Below, one piece after another: positions 32,146-42,800 of a DNA stretch of 64,000 nt. This DNA comes from a virus. The stretch spans positions 26,572-90,571 of IMG/VR virus record IMGVR_UViG_3300037189_010507; one strand, given 5' to 3'. Below the pieces are notes generated by a model. That model searched no databases. It saw nothing but the letters and a program-made list of their open reading frames with translations, and was not told the DNA's origin. A program made the translations under genes and the position numbers. Within the stretch, counting starts at the first letter, position 1. Each line of letters begins with the position of its first letter.

Positions 32146-32151
32146 GGATAT

Positions 32152-32595
32152 TTAGATGTTTGGTCTTTTTAATCTATTTTCTATTGGTTTATTTTGAGCA
32201 TGATTTCTTTTCTTTGTATGAGGCTTTGTTTTCTTTACAGTCTCCCTCATTTTGTCTTTTCGACTTGCAGAAGGTTTATGGCCTTCTTTATGTACAGCAC
32301 TATGCTCAGAATGTGTACAAAGAAAAAGATTATCTAATCTATTATCAACTTTTATTTCATTAATGTGATGAACAGTTTCCCAAGGTTCTAGATATCTACC
32401 AAGATATTCTTCCATAACAAGACGGTGTTCATATGCGTAACCACGAATATTACGCGGGTGATCAGTCTTAAGGACTCTTACATACCCTTTATCGTCAATA
32501 TATTTTCCGCCGTTATAGTTGGCGCTATCTTCACCAGATGGAAGACTATCTGACCACTTAACATCTTTTCTTTTAGACGCAAGTTCTCTTGGCAT
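32152..32595 (-). CDS. HNH homing endonuclease
   Basis: 147 residues with EHRLVMEEYLGRYLEPWETVHHINEIKVDNRLDNL and H-x-VH: the HNH core is H(H)IN...N...H. Free-standing phage HNH genes are usually mobile. Strongly basic tail. There is no ribosome site, and only 3 bp separate it from the appendage gene. Confidence 0.85.
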   Translation of the reverse strand: MPRELASKRKDVKWSDSLPSGEDSANYNGGKYIDDKGYVRVLKTDHPRNIRGYAYEHRLVMEEYLGRYLEPWETVHHINEIKVDNRLDNLFLCTHSEHSAVHKEGHKPSASRKDKMRETVKKTKPHTKKRNHAQNKPIENRLKRPNI

Positions 32596-32598
32596 ATT

Positions 32599-33270
32599 TT
32601 ATGCTTGGCCAATCCACTCGCCAATATCTTCAATATAAAATTGCATTTTACCAGCAGCCCCAAGAACTGTCCAGCCAGATGCATTATTTGAGTTTGATTT
32701 GTATCTTTCAAGTTCAACAATATGACTTTGATTATTAGCATTAGTTCCTTGAAATACATACGAGTATGTCCCAGCTCCAAAAACAATATCACTTCTTAAG
32801 GTTATATTATTAGTAGTAGGAGCCTCTGCATCTGTGTTAATATATAATCCAGCACCAGATGATAAAACAAATGTGCTAAGAATTGTACCAGTATTGGCAG
32901 TATTTCCAGTTCTAAATCTTATATAGTAAATACTGTCTTCACCACCAGCATCAGCTTGCACAATACCTGGGCAGATAAAAGTTAATCTATAGTATCTTTG
33001 TGAAGATAATGTAACTCTATTGTCATAAGCAACGTTGCCTTCTGTTTCTTGAGTTAGCGAAATAATTTTAGTATGTTTAAAAATATCACCTGCAACTGAA
33101 CCATTTGAAACATTCCCAGTTGCCTCTCTTATTTTTAAGATCCCCTTTGGTTTGCTGTCATTGACAAGTTTTACTTGATCAATATTTGTAGACATTTGGT
33201 TAAGTCTTACACTTGTAATGGGGGTAAGGTCTGACCAAGAGACTGTTGAATAATTTGTATAATCAGGCAT
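32599..33270 (-). CDS. Minor tail / appendage protein
   Basis: 223 residues, mainly beta with no cysteine cluster. N-terminus TVSWSDLTPITSVRLNQMSTNID, then jelly-roll-like strands rich in T, N and S, as in small capsid- or tail-decorating proteins. Followed by the HNH gene. The ATG lacks an SD and lies seven bases past TATAAT. Confidence 0.55.
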   Translation of the reverse strand: MPDYTNYSTVSWSDLTPITSVRLNQMSTNIDQVKLVNDSKPKGILKIREATGNVSNGSVAGDIFKHTKIISLTQETEGNVAYDNRVTLSSQRYYRLTFICPGIVQADAGGEDSIYYIRFRTGNTANTGTILSTFVLSSGAGLYINTDAEAPTTNNITLRSDIVFGAGTYSYVFQGTNANNQSHIVELERYKSNSNNASGWTVLGAAGKMQFYIEDIGEWIGQA

Positions 33271-33277
33271 ACTATCT

Positions 33278-33283
33278 ATTATA
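33278..33283 (-). promoter_or_regulatory. Leaderless promoter TATAAT
   Basis: TATAAT (33283-33278) preceded by GTG and followed after seven bases by ATG 33270. No -35 resemblance beyond chance. Confidence 0.55.
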
Positions 33284-34574
33284 CACCTTCAAGAGCCTGT
33301 AATCTAGCCTCTAAAACCTCTATTTTCTCCATCAGCATTTTGATTCCAGCAGTCAAAATAGGTGTTAGTTTTGAATAATCAACTTGTTGGTACTGTGGAT
33401 AGCCATCTTCATTTATTGCATCTTTATCACCAGATACTGCATATGGGATAATTTCTTGAAGTTCATGAGCAATAAAACCATGCGACCATTGATCAGGGTC
33501 AGATACCCAATTGAATTCAACTGGTTTTAACTTATTTAAAATTTCTTCTATATTTGAAATAATTTTAATATTTGTTTTTAATCTATAATCAGAGCCTGAA
33601 TTATAGCTTGTTCCACCTCCTGTAACTTTAATATCTCCAACTACTGAACCTCTTCTTCTAAATTCAGCAATTAATACAGGGTCGCTACCGCTTGTTGTTT
33701 GATTTAAAACCAAACACCCTCCTGGTCTAGTAAATGTTGCAAATCCAGAACTTGACAACCAACCACCAGATGCGCCTGTACCACCACTTGATTGGTTGGT
33801 ATCATTGCCAATTCCAGCACTTGTTGTAACCAGTAATTGATCAATACTTCCTTCACCACTAATTGACAGACCAGGAGAGTCAACAGATGTTGATGTAATT
33901 TGTGTATTAGTAACAGTTCCACCAATATTACTTGAAACAGTCATACCATCAGAGTCAATTAAGATATCATAATAATATGATGGGGTAGCAAAGCCTGCGG
34001 GGATATACGAATGTAGATTCATTATTCCATTACTATATAATGCCGTATAATTTGCATTTAGCGTTGGGGCTTGTCCTGCATAAATCTTATCTGCACCTAA
34101 AGTCCAGCCGCCAATTGTTCCGCTATTTGATATGACAGTACCCCTCATTGTCACATTGCTAAACTCAGCGTTACCATTGCTATATATTGCCCAACCAACA
34201 CTACCGCTTTGGAATCCATTGCTTTTAATAATATTATTAACTAAGATTATATTTGATGAAAGTTCATTAGCAGTAATTGTGCCTGCTGCTATCTCATTTG
34301 CTGTAATGGCATTTGCCTGAACTCTAATACCTCTTGGGTTTAAAACCCTTTCCTCAACTGCACTTACAATAAATGTTTTAAGGCTTATAACATTATTCTC
34401 CTCAAATGCTCTTCTTGAAGTGCCAGGACTTGCAACTGGATAGGTAATAAAATCAAAAATGGAGTATTTAGTATAATCAATTAAATTAGATGTTAGGCCA
34501 TCATGTCGGTGACCAATATCTCTTTTAAAAATAACTTGATTTTCATTTATATTAATTTTTGGGTCAATTGCCAT
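33279..34574 (-). CDS. Tail fibre with C-terminal intramolecular chaperone (S74-type)
   Basis: 431 residues from ATG 34574 (AAGGAAGG upstream; overlaps the previous stop as TAATG). N-terminal helical segments and many short beta repeats, then the S74 autocleaving chaperone: GSDYRLKTNI (Ser-Asp dyad region), PVEFNWVSD, GFIAHELQEIIP, and a terminal coiled coil. Such chaperones trimerise fibres and are cut off at maturity. Confidence 0.8.
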   Translation of the reverse strand: MAIDPKININENQVIFKRDIGHRHDGLTSNLIDYTKYSIFDFITYPVASPGTSRRAFEENNVISLKTFIVSAVEERVLNPRGIRVQANAITANEIAAGTITANELSSNIILVNNIIKSNGFQSGSVGWAIYSNGNAEFSNVTMRGTVISNSGTIGGWTLGADKIYAGQAPTLNANYTALYSNGIMNLHSYIPAGFATPSYYYDILIDSDGMTVSSNIGGTVTNTQITSTSVDSPGLSISGEGSIDQLLVTTSAGIGNDTNQSSGGTGASGGWLSSSGFATFTRPGGCLVLNQTTSGSDPVLIAEFRRRGSVVGDIKVTGGGTSYNSGSDYRLKTNIKIISNIEEILNKLKPVEFNWVSDPDQWSHGFIAHELQEIIPYAVSGDKDAINEDGYPQYQQVDYSKLTPILTAGIKMLMEKIEVLEARLQALEGV

Positions 34575-37500
34575 TATGTAACCTTCCTTAATGTAAGAGA
34601 TTGACTTAAAGATTCGCCATACCCAAATTCTTGTGATATTACCCAATAATCTTGATTTGTAAGATCAAATGAATTAAATGATGTAATTCTAATTCTATCA
34701 CCTAATTGAATTTTTGGGACACACATTGTATTAATTGTTATAATTGGAACAGGATCGCTTACTTTTTCAATTATAAAATCAGCCAATTTTTGAGCATGCT
34801 CTTCTGATGTGATATAAGGACTTTCAATAGTTAATTCTTTCAAACCATACTTACGAATATTTTCAGAAAGTGAATCTTTTTTTTCAGTAATTTGAGCATT
34901 GTTTAAAGTCGCAATAATTGGATTTCCACGAATTTCAAAAGAAGATATAATATTTGTTCTTGGGTCTTCTCCCTGTACATATATGTGATTGTCATAATCA
35001 ACATTTGCCGATGCTGCGAAAATTAATCTAGATGTATAAGGACCACTTTCAAATTTAATTATATCAACAGTATTCGGCTCATCATAAACAATCCCGGTTG
35101 ATATAGGATACTTAACCGCAATTGCTGGTTTCTTATCATATGTAACTTCATATGATCTAGCTTCTCTTATTTTTGTATTAGCAGCAACATTGCCAAGAAT
35201 TGGAGTCCCGAATTTGCCTCTTTCCACATTTAAAAAATAATTATCAGATTTAGAACGATATCGAACAATTTCAGTTTGTCCAGCGCTAGTGAAAGCTAAA
35301 TACCCAACATTGGGAAATACTGGACTTGTCGTTGAGGAAACATGGATTCCATCATGCGATGATAATATTGGTGTTATTAATTTAACAACCCCAAGTGTTG
35401 TTTTGTCTTCTACTGCCCATAAAACTTCTGGGAAAAGTGCAACTTTTGTAACTGCTGATATCTTTACAACAACTTTATTTGTTTGCAATTGAACATTCAA
35501 ACTGCCATCGATAATATTTGTTGTATCGCTAAAGCTATATTGAATATTTGAATGTTGATCTATTGAAGATTCAAAAAATCTATTATAATGTTCGTACCTA
35601 GCAAACCCTTCTTCATCTATATAGAATCTTCCTAAATCAGCCAGTGTGATTTCATCAATAGCCCCTCGTAGATTTTCCTGTTCTGAATAGATATATGGAA
35701 AAATTTCAGTGTAAGCAATTTGTGAAGATATATATCTATTTTTAACTTCTTGTGATGTTAGACACTTTTTATATATTGCAAATTCATCAATAATCAATTC
35801 TCTTGTTGTTGATGGAGCTTGCTCTGCACCAGATGCAACATTGTAATAAGAACCCCTTCCGCCAACTGTAATATCAGATTGACTTAAGACAACATTCCCA
35901 TTTACTGTATCTGTATCTTTTAAATCACCATTTATATAATACGATAATAAATTACTTGCAGAATCGTAACTTACGAGGATATGGTAAAATTCAGATTGTA
36001 AAAGATCAGTTGTATCAGAAACAGATGCTGTTGTAATTGTTGGTCCTGTTGTTTTAATTTTAAAACCATGACTTGATGTATCATTATAATAAAATTCAAA
36101 ACCATTATTTGGATTATTATTAGCCCAGCAAGAAAGATATTCTCCATCACCAGTAGAAAAATGTCCATCATTAAATTTACATATTAATTCAATAGTAAAA
36201 TCTTCTTCTGTAACCGCAATTGATTCATGATTTGGAATTCTTATGTATGCACTATTTGTTAATAATATGCCAGTATTGTCGTTATCAGATACCAATCCAG
36301 TTGCATAACTCAATTGAGCATTACTATGAATAAAGGCATCATTTTGATGATGATTTAAAGCAATATTATTTATAGCGTATGTAGTTGGCACAATGCCAGT
36401 TAAATTTCTTGATCCAAGACCATCTCTTGCAACAACTGAACGGAATTGCGCTGCGTTCAGCAATGTTTTTGTTGAAGATATATAGGAATGCAAACTCATT
36501 GAAAAATTTGCATTTCCTGGACCATGGAAGAAATCGATTCTTATTTTATAAGGAACGCCAGCAGTTAAGTTTTGACTAATTGTTGTCAAAGATACAGATG
36601 AATTTTCCCCATAGGATTCAGCCAATAGAATATCGTCTATGTAAATACGACCTCCACCATTTGAAATATCAAGAATAAGACTTTGTGAGCCTGATGTTTT
36701 GGGGAAATAATACCCGTCTACGACTCCGTTAAAATACTTTGTATATGTAACAGAGTTTACATTTCCCAAGAATGAAAAATTAGACAAATTTAGAGCATTT
36801 GTATTTGAAACAGATATTTCTGTTGATATTCTAGTTGAATCTGGAACTGCATAGACAGCTTCTCCTTTTATTCTTTCTTCAACTGATATATTCTTTTCTA
36901 GAATATCTGCTTTTATTGTTTTATAGTCGGCTTCAAAACCTGGTCTCATGCCCCAGAATCTGCATCTTAATCCTGGATTAAGAGTTGTCAAGACTCCATT
37001 TTTATCAATAGCATCTTCACTAAAAGAATATCTGACAACACCGCCAAGTTGGGAAATCCCCTTACTGTACGGAAGATTATGTGAATAGTCTGCTTTTGGG
37101 AAGTTTCTTCTCAAAACAAGATTTTGGACAGCCTCACTCATTGTTTTGTTTTCAACTAGGAAACCATTTGTTAATTTTGTTTCAGATAAAAATTTTGACC
37201 AATCAGATCCTGTTACAGATACGGTCATATCACTAGTTGAGGTTGTCCATTCATCTACATAAAATGTACCCATAGATACATATTCATAGGGATCAAATTG
37301 AACAATAGAGCCAGCTGTATGAGCATTTGTGTCAGTTTGCTGAATTCCTCTTTCTGAGAGACTGATTGTATTAGTTGATGTTACAGCATTGCATAATATA
37401 ATTTCTCTATTTTCTTTATTTGGATTTAGTGTAACAATAAAATTATTATTTACTCCGCCAGTTGGAAAAATATCAGAATTAATAACGGACATGGTATTTG

Positions 37501-38488
37501 CAGAGTTGCTTAGATTTGATCTAAGAGTAGTTGTAGATACTGTATCGTTTGTTTTTTTAATTCTCCAACCAGTTGATATAGTCAACTTTAAATCTTTTTT
37601 CATATATTTACCATAAGTTGAAGATGTGTTAAAAACATTCCAATCTTTATTGGTATTATCAAGTTTTAATGTTAACTTAGGTGTTTGTGTACCACCTATT
37701 GGCAAGCTGCTTTCATGAATATCTCTAGCTCTTGAAATATTATAATCAATTACATAATCAGTTATATCTACTTCATATATTGGAGATATTTCATGTATTC
37801 TTGCACAATCTAATGCATTTTTTGTAGAAAGAATTGTTAATTCAATTCTTTTTGCTAAAAAGTTAGATGAAATAGCATTGTTGCTATTTAAATATATATC
37901 CTTATAATAATCATCATCTCCAAAAACAACAGTTTGATCAAGAAGGTCTATTAAAGAAGCGTCTTTGACTTTGATTCTAAAAGACTTTACCTGACCATAG
38001 AATTCAGATGTTGTTACTCTAATTTTGTTAACTTTTCTTTCTTCAAAAGCAACGGTTATAACTGGTGATGATGCAAAAACACCGTTTGCTTGACTTCTTG
38101 TTTTTGACCACCATCCAAACTCAAAATCACCGTCTAATTTATTATCTTCATCAAGAGTCGTTGGCATACAGTGCCAACTACCATCAGCAGTGATAATCTT
38201 CCCATTTTTATCTAAAGAGTCAGTTACTGCCCAAGTAAAAGATTCTCTTTCATATCCATTAATTATTTGTCTTTCTGAAAAGTAGTAGCCAACGGAGCCT
38301 TCAGATGTTACAACATGAGCATCCGTATTAGTAATATTTGCATTACCTATTAGAACATTTTCTAATACTAAATGACGACTATCAAGAAGATCTATAAGAA
38401 CTTTTGGCTTCACATTTTGAGCAGGAGATTGTATAGCATTATTAAAATTACTGGTCAGGGTTGTGCCATATATACTTTTTGTTAACAT
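34574..38488 (-). CDS. Large tail protein with PA14- and LamG-like carbohydrate-binding domains
   Basis: 1,304 residues. The N-terminal third resembles tail-tip/hub proteins. Around 590-680 a PA14-like unit (DGYYFPKTSGSQSLILDISN, RIYIDDIL) and around 725-925 a concanavalin/LamG unit (FTIELICKFNDG, GFEFYYNDTS, NLLSYYINGDL, ELIIDEFAIYKKCLT) suggest host-glycan binding. The C-terminal part returns to hub-like sequence (ITINTMCVPKIQLGDRIRITSF). Likely the central receptor-contact protein of the tail tip. Confidence 0.75.
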   Translation of the reverse strand: MLTKSIYGTTLTSNFNNAIQSPAQNVKPKVLIDLLDSRHLVLENVLIGNANITNTDAHVVTSEGSVGYYFSERQIINGYERESFTWAVTDSLDKNGKIITADGSWHCMPTTLDEDNKLDGDFEFGWWSKTRSQANGVFASSPVITVAFEERKVNKIRVTTSEFYGQVKSFRIKVKDASLIDLLDQTVVFGDDDYYKDIYLNSNNAISSNFLAKRIELTILSTKNALDCARIHEISPIYEVDITDYVIDYNISRARDIHESSLPIGGTQTPKLTLKLDNTNKDWNVFNTSSTYGKYMKKDLKLTISTGWRIKKTNDTVSTTTLRSNLSNSANTMSVINSDIFPTGGVNNNFIVTLNPNKENREIILCNAVTSTNTISLSERGIQQTDTNAHTAGSIVQFDPYEYVSMGTFYVDEWTTSTSDMTVSVTGSDWSKFLSETKLTNGFLVENKTMSEAVQNLVLRRNFPKADYSHNLPYSKGISQLGGVVRYSFSEDAIDKNGVLTTLNPGLRCRFWGMRPGFEADYKTIKADILEKNISVEERIKGEAVYAVPDSTRISTEISVSNTNALNLSNFSFLGNVNSVTYTKYFNGVVDGYYFPKTSGSQSLILDISNGGGRIYIDDILLAESYGENSSVSLTTISQNLTAGVPYKIRIDFFHGPGNANFSMSLHSYISSTKTLLNAAQFRSVVARDGLGSRNLTGIVPTTYAINNIALNHHQNDAFIHSNAQLSYATGLVSDNDNTGILLTNSAYIRIPNHESIAVTEEDFTIELICKFNDGHFSTGDGEYLSCWANNNPNNGFEFYYNDTSSHGFKIKTTGPTITTASVSDTTDLLQSEFYHILVSYDSASNLLSYYINGDLKDTDTVNGNVVLSQSDITVGGRGSYYNVASGAEQAPSTTRELIIDEFAIYKKCLTSQEVKNRYISSQIAYTEIFPYIYSEQENLRGAIDEITLADLGRFYIDEEGFARYEHYNRFFESSIDQHSNIQYSFSDTTNIIDGSLNVQLQTNKVVVKISAVTKVALFPEVLWAVEDKTTLGVVKLITPILSSHDGIHVSSTTSPVFPNVGYLAFTSAGQTEIVRYRSKSDNYFLNVERGKFGTPILGNVAANTKIREARSYEVTYDKKPAIAVKYPISTGIVYDEPNTVDIIKFESGPYTSRLIFAASANVDYDNHIYVQGEDPRTNIISSFEIRGNPIIATLNNAQITEKKDSLSENIRKYGLKELTIESPYITSEEHAQKLADFIIEKVSDPVPIITINTMCVPKIQLGDRIRITSFNSFDLTNQDYWVISQEFGYGESLSQSLTLRKVT

Positions 38489-39477
38489 TAGACCTCTTCC
38501 AAACTTAAATTACACTCATACAAGTATACATCTTCTGAGATGTATCTTCTAGTCAAAGTTTCACTATAATCTCTTACAAATACTGTATATGTAGACTCCG
38601 TATAAGGGGTTGTCCCCGACTCATTTTGATTTATAATTTTTAACTCATGAGCATCTGGGTCTTCAGCAATTGAATGAAGAAAATCTCTTCCATGTCTTGA
38701 ATCAACAGTGTCATCCATTGCGTTTGGCAAATCCCTCCAAGCAATTGTGAATTGCCTCCTGCCCGAAGTTGATTCTCTTTTATAATATCTATTTTTTTTA
38801 TTATTCCAGTTAACTGTTTCAACAAAATTTGGAACTAAAGATATATCAAGTTTTCTTTGATGATTTGTTAAAGGCTTACCATCTAATATCAATAATGTTC
38901 TTATAGAGGTTTCATCAATATATGATGGAGAAAATCTAATTGGAGCATTTATAATTATTCTAGACTGTATAGAGACTTGTTGTCTCATGTAACTAATTAA
39001 TGTTGAATGAAAAGCAGTAATTGCAGTAATGTTAGATGATGCAGATGCTTTAGCAATCTTTTTTGATGCTGGAGTTACAGTTGTTGTAATATCAGCAAAT
39101 GCAAGGGCAGATGTAGTTTTTAAAGCAGATACTGATGTATCTAATGATATCGAAATGGATGATGAAGCATTCGTAGTCTTTTGTGAAGCTACAGAAACTG
39201 ATACTGTAGAGTGTATCAATGTAAGAACATTTAAAATTTGTAATGGAGTTGACTCACAAATTAACTGAATTTCAACTTCAGAAGAAACATTTGTTACCTT
39301 AGTAGCAGAAAATGAATTACTTGATTCAATTGAGATTGAAGATGAAACATTAATAATTTTTGTTGCAGATGCCGTAACTTCTGTATTAATAAAGGAATTA
39401 ATATGAATTATTTCAGCACCAATATAAAAATCGATGTCGCTAAGTTTTGGACCTATTTCATAATATTCTTCGGTCAT
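38488..39477 (-). CDS. Tail protein with repeat-rich N-terminus
   Basis: 329 residues. Residues about 25-160 are irregular 18-24-residue repeats built on a (S/A)ATK..NVSSSISI theme. The C-terminal 125 residues (RKLDISL, RYYKRE, LPNAMDDTVDSRHGRDFLHSIAED, YSETLTRRYIS) are paralogous to the gene at 39477. Probably a distal-tail protein extended by a shaft. Confidence 0.7.
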   Translation of the reverse strand: MTEEYYEIGPKLSDIDFYIGAEIIHINSFINTEVTASATKIINVSSSISIESSNSFSATKVTNVSSEVEIQLICESTPLQILNVLTLIHSTVSVSVASQKTTNASSSISISLDTSVSALKTTSALAFADITTTVTPASKKIAKASASSNITAITAFHSTLISYMRQQVSIQSRIIINAPIRFSPSYIDETSIRTLLILDGKPLTNHQRKLDISLVPNFVETVNWNNKKNRYYKRESTSGRRQFTIAWRDLPNAMDDTVDSRHGRDFLHSIAEDPDAHELKIINQNESGTTPYTESTYTVFVRDYSETLTRRYISEDVYLYECNLSLEEV

Positions 39478-39896
39478 TATTGCTCACCAAGACCTATTGT
39501 AACATCATAGTAAGCACAAGCGTTACCAATATCCCTTCTAACCAATTTTTCTGTATAAGAATTAACAAAGCATACATAAGTTTCAAATTCATCCGTTGGT
39601 GACATTTTTATAGATATAGTTACTGTACCTCTAGTGTTGGATATGGAATTAAGGTAGTCTCTTCCTTTTCTGCCATCAACAGTTTTATCAACAGTATTTG
39701 GAAGATATGTAAAAGTTAGATTGAAGTCTTTTTTATTTTTTCTAATGTATCTTCTAATAACCCCCCTTCCTAGTTCAACATCCGCTCCTGATTGCAGAAT
39801 AGTCATTGAAAATTTTCTATTATGTTCTGTTATTTCTTCACCGTTGATTGTAATAAGGTGTGTTAAACCTGTTTGCTGATTCTGTATTGCTGGCAT
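39477..39896 (-). CDS. Distal-tail-like protein
   Basis: 139 residues: RKFSMTI, IRRYIRKNKKDF, YLPNTVDKTVDGRKGRDYLNSIS, YTEKLVRRDIG. The same blocks form the C-terminal half of the neighbour at 38488. The position between the tape measure protein and the tip proteins matches the distal tail slot of siphophages. Confidence 0.65.
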   Translation of the reverse strand: MPAIQNQQTGLTHLITINGEEITEHNRKFSMTILQSGADVELGRGVIRRYIRKNKKDFNLTFTYLPNTVDKTVDGRKGRDYLNSISNTRGTVTISIKMSPTDEFETYVCFVNSYTEKLVRRDIGNACAYYDVTIGLGEQ

Positions 39897-42800
39897 TATA
39901 GACCTCTATTAATTCCTCTATAGGTTGAGATAGTCGTATTATTCAACCCAGCAGCCTTTTGGTTTTGCGGGGCTACATTAATATTATAGTCTTTCATCAT
40001 TGACTCAAACCACTGCTTTTCACCAATAAAGTTATCAACATAAATATGAACAGTTGAAGTAGAAGATGTTTGCGGCTGTACAGGGCCAGCATATGATGGA
40101 GATTTTGGAGTATTAAATCTCATATCGTTAATTGCTTGAAGGGCAGCAATTCCAAGATTTTTTACAGCATTAGAATTTACAACATATTCTCCACCGTGAA
40201 GCATTGCTGGAACGCCCTGTGAAGCAAACGCATTAACAAATCCACCATTTGCATAACCGCCAATTCGATCTCTAATATCAGATTTTGACTCCCCGGTTAC
40301 ACCTCTTGCGTTTTCCATAATTCTTCTTAACATTAAATGAGTTCTTCTTCTAACACCTAAATCCTTAAAAACATTTTCCGGATTTAATTCAGATATCCTA
40401 GATCCACTATAACGAGCCAGATGTGGACCTGGGTAAAAATCTATATCATTCAAGCTAGTAGGATAATGCTCTCCATACCAGCTAATGAATCTTATACGGG
40501 GGTCTAATTTTTCAAAAACTTCTTTCAATTTAATTACTAAAGCTTCAGAATGAACAGAAGTGCTTCCAGGATTGATTGCATCAATATTATTTGGAAGCAT
40601 TATGTCTGAGTACACATAGGACAGCATTTTCATTACATCGACTGCAGAGCCAATAGAGTTTCCTCTTTGCAGAATGCCAACATCAAGACTTCCGGCTCTT
40701 GGATCAATACTAAATTGAAAATTAGATGTATTACCAAAACTTCCATCCGAAAGCGGTTGCCAAGTCGTTATATCGTAATTAGTACCCCTTGAACCACTTA
40801 TATTCACATTTAAAATCATTTTATCTGTCAGTGCTTTTAATTCTTCTCTGCTTGATAAAACTCCTGCCATTCTTGCCATTCTAATTGATTTAGATATATC
40901 TATGTTTTTTAAAACTCTATCTCTCATTTCGGCTTTTATCTTTCGTTGGTTAATATAAGTTGTATATTTATACATATCAGTAGGAAGTTTTCTATTAACT
41001 ACTCTACCCGTATATAAAGCATCCATAAATCTATCAAGGTCTGAATACCCGTATAGATCAGGATGAGTTGGCGATGAGTATCTGTGACCACGTATATTTG
41101 CTAGACTAAGTGCATTTTCAATTTGTTCATCAGAAAAATTACGTCCAGATGAACGAGCTATGCGCCAGAAATCTTCTATTGGGAATGATGCTGCTCTGAA
41201 CGCTGAACTTGCAAGCCTCGGTGTTTTATAGTACATTTCACGAGCCATATTGCGGATTTCAGAACTGCGACTACGATCGCTAAGGATATCAAAGTATCCG
41301 TCTTTTACTTCACCAATTTTTCTGCTTAAACGCCATACATGATGAGAATCAGCAGAATCTGGGAATGTTTCTCTACGCAAAACATCTCCTGAGCCAGATG
41401 CTCTTGCACCAATTAGATTTAAAATTCTTCCAGTTTCTTGAGATAATGTTGGTCTCAAACCTGCTGGCATTGGAATTCCTGTTCCTGGGAAGAATTGTTC
41501 AACATTAGACGCTTCTTGAATTGTTTTTTGCAAATTTGAGACACCCTTTATTCCCTTGCCAGCACCACTCATATATCCAGAGTTAGGAGCAAAAATTGTG
41601 GTATTACCTGCCATTGAACCAAATGAAGAAAGCAACCAACCAAGACGGCTAAGACCACTTCTATTCTTGTCAGCTGCATTGTATGCAGCCATTACTCCAC
41701 CAGATGGAGTGAAATCCATTCCAACTCTAAGAGCGTTTGAAGCCTTTAATAAAGCGCGATTTCTAAATATAGATCCAACAGGCAATTCTTTATTACTATC
41801 ACCAGTTATATTAAAAAGACTTGCATCATTTGTTGCCTCTGTAAAACCTTTAAAAGTATCAGCATACGAACCACTTGTTCCTGTTCCTCTCCCATACATT
41901 GCGCCAAACATTTCTTTTTGTAATCTATTCTTAACCGCCCTAAATGGAGAAGTAACAGCAGAAGTGAATTTACCCCAAAGACCCTTTTTCTTCTTTTTCA
42001 CATCTTGAGTTGCATTATATGTAATTGTTTGAATATCAAAATCAGGTATGTAATCAGCCATTCTAAAACCAGCAGCAGATGGTGTCTTAGTGTTCTTTTG
42101 ACCTTTTACAAGACCGCCAGTTTCGTAACCTCTAATAAGACCACCATTAAATACTTCATCAAGTGGAATTCTATCTATTATACGGCTAGGAATTGGAGGA
42201 GGAAGAACTGATTGTGGTGATAAAGATTCATTACGAACAGTTCTCATTGTTCTCATAAAGATAGCACCAGCAGGTGATTGTAAGAAATGCTGGAAAGGCC
42301 AAGAAAGAAGGTTAAACGCATTTTGGTCTATGCCTGTTGATGATGCAGCCATTGTTGCCATCCATTGCATATCTCTCATATTTCTAGCGTTAGCGCTATA
42401 ATCTTCATATGCTTGTTGCCATTCATCTGCTGACTTTGGAACCCTTCCTGCTTTCTTTGCTTCTTTAGATGCTTGCAATAATGATTTTTCACCAGCCTTG
42501 ACTTTTGCTTTTGCTAAAATATCTTTTATTCTATTAAAATTGTTCAAAAATATTTCTCTATCTAACTCTGTTTGAAATAACTTTCCACCAGTTATCATTT
42601 CTGGAAATTCTATATTGTTTGGCCTCCAACTTGATAATGGAGGTGTCATAACTTGAACTGATGGATCTAGGAATTCCATCATTGCGCTAAGTCTGTCAGA
42701 AAGAGCATATGAATATTTTGAATAACTTCCATTAGTAACGGTAGTAACATTGTGCTTTTTAATTATATTCATATAAACAAAAGCTAAAAGTTTTGAAACA

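Noticed and set aside
32152-32595. HNH gene as evidence of an intron or intein
   Set aside because: The flanking genes are intact and end with normal stops, so it is a free-standing endonuclease.
41556-42008. 150-codon plus-strand frame within the tape measure gene
   Set aside because: Shadow of a real gene; Pro/Leu-rich sequence with no motif or start signal.
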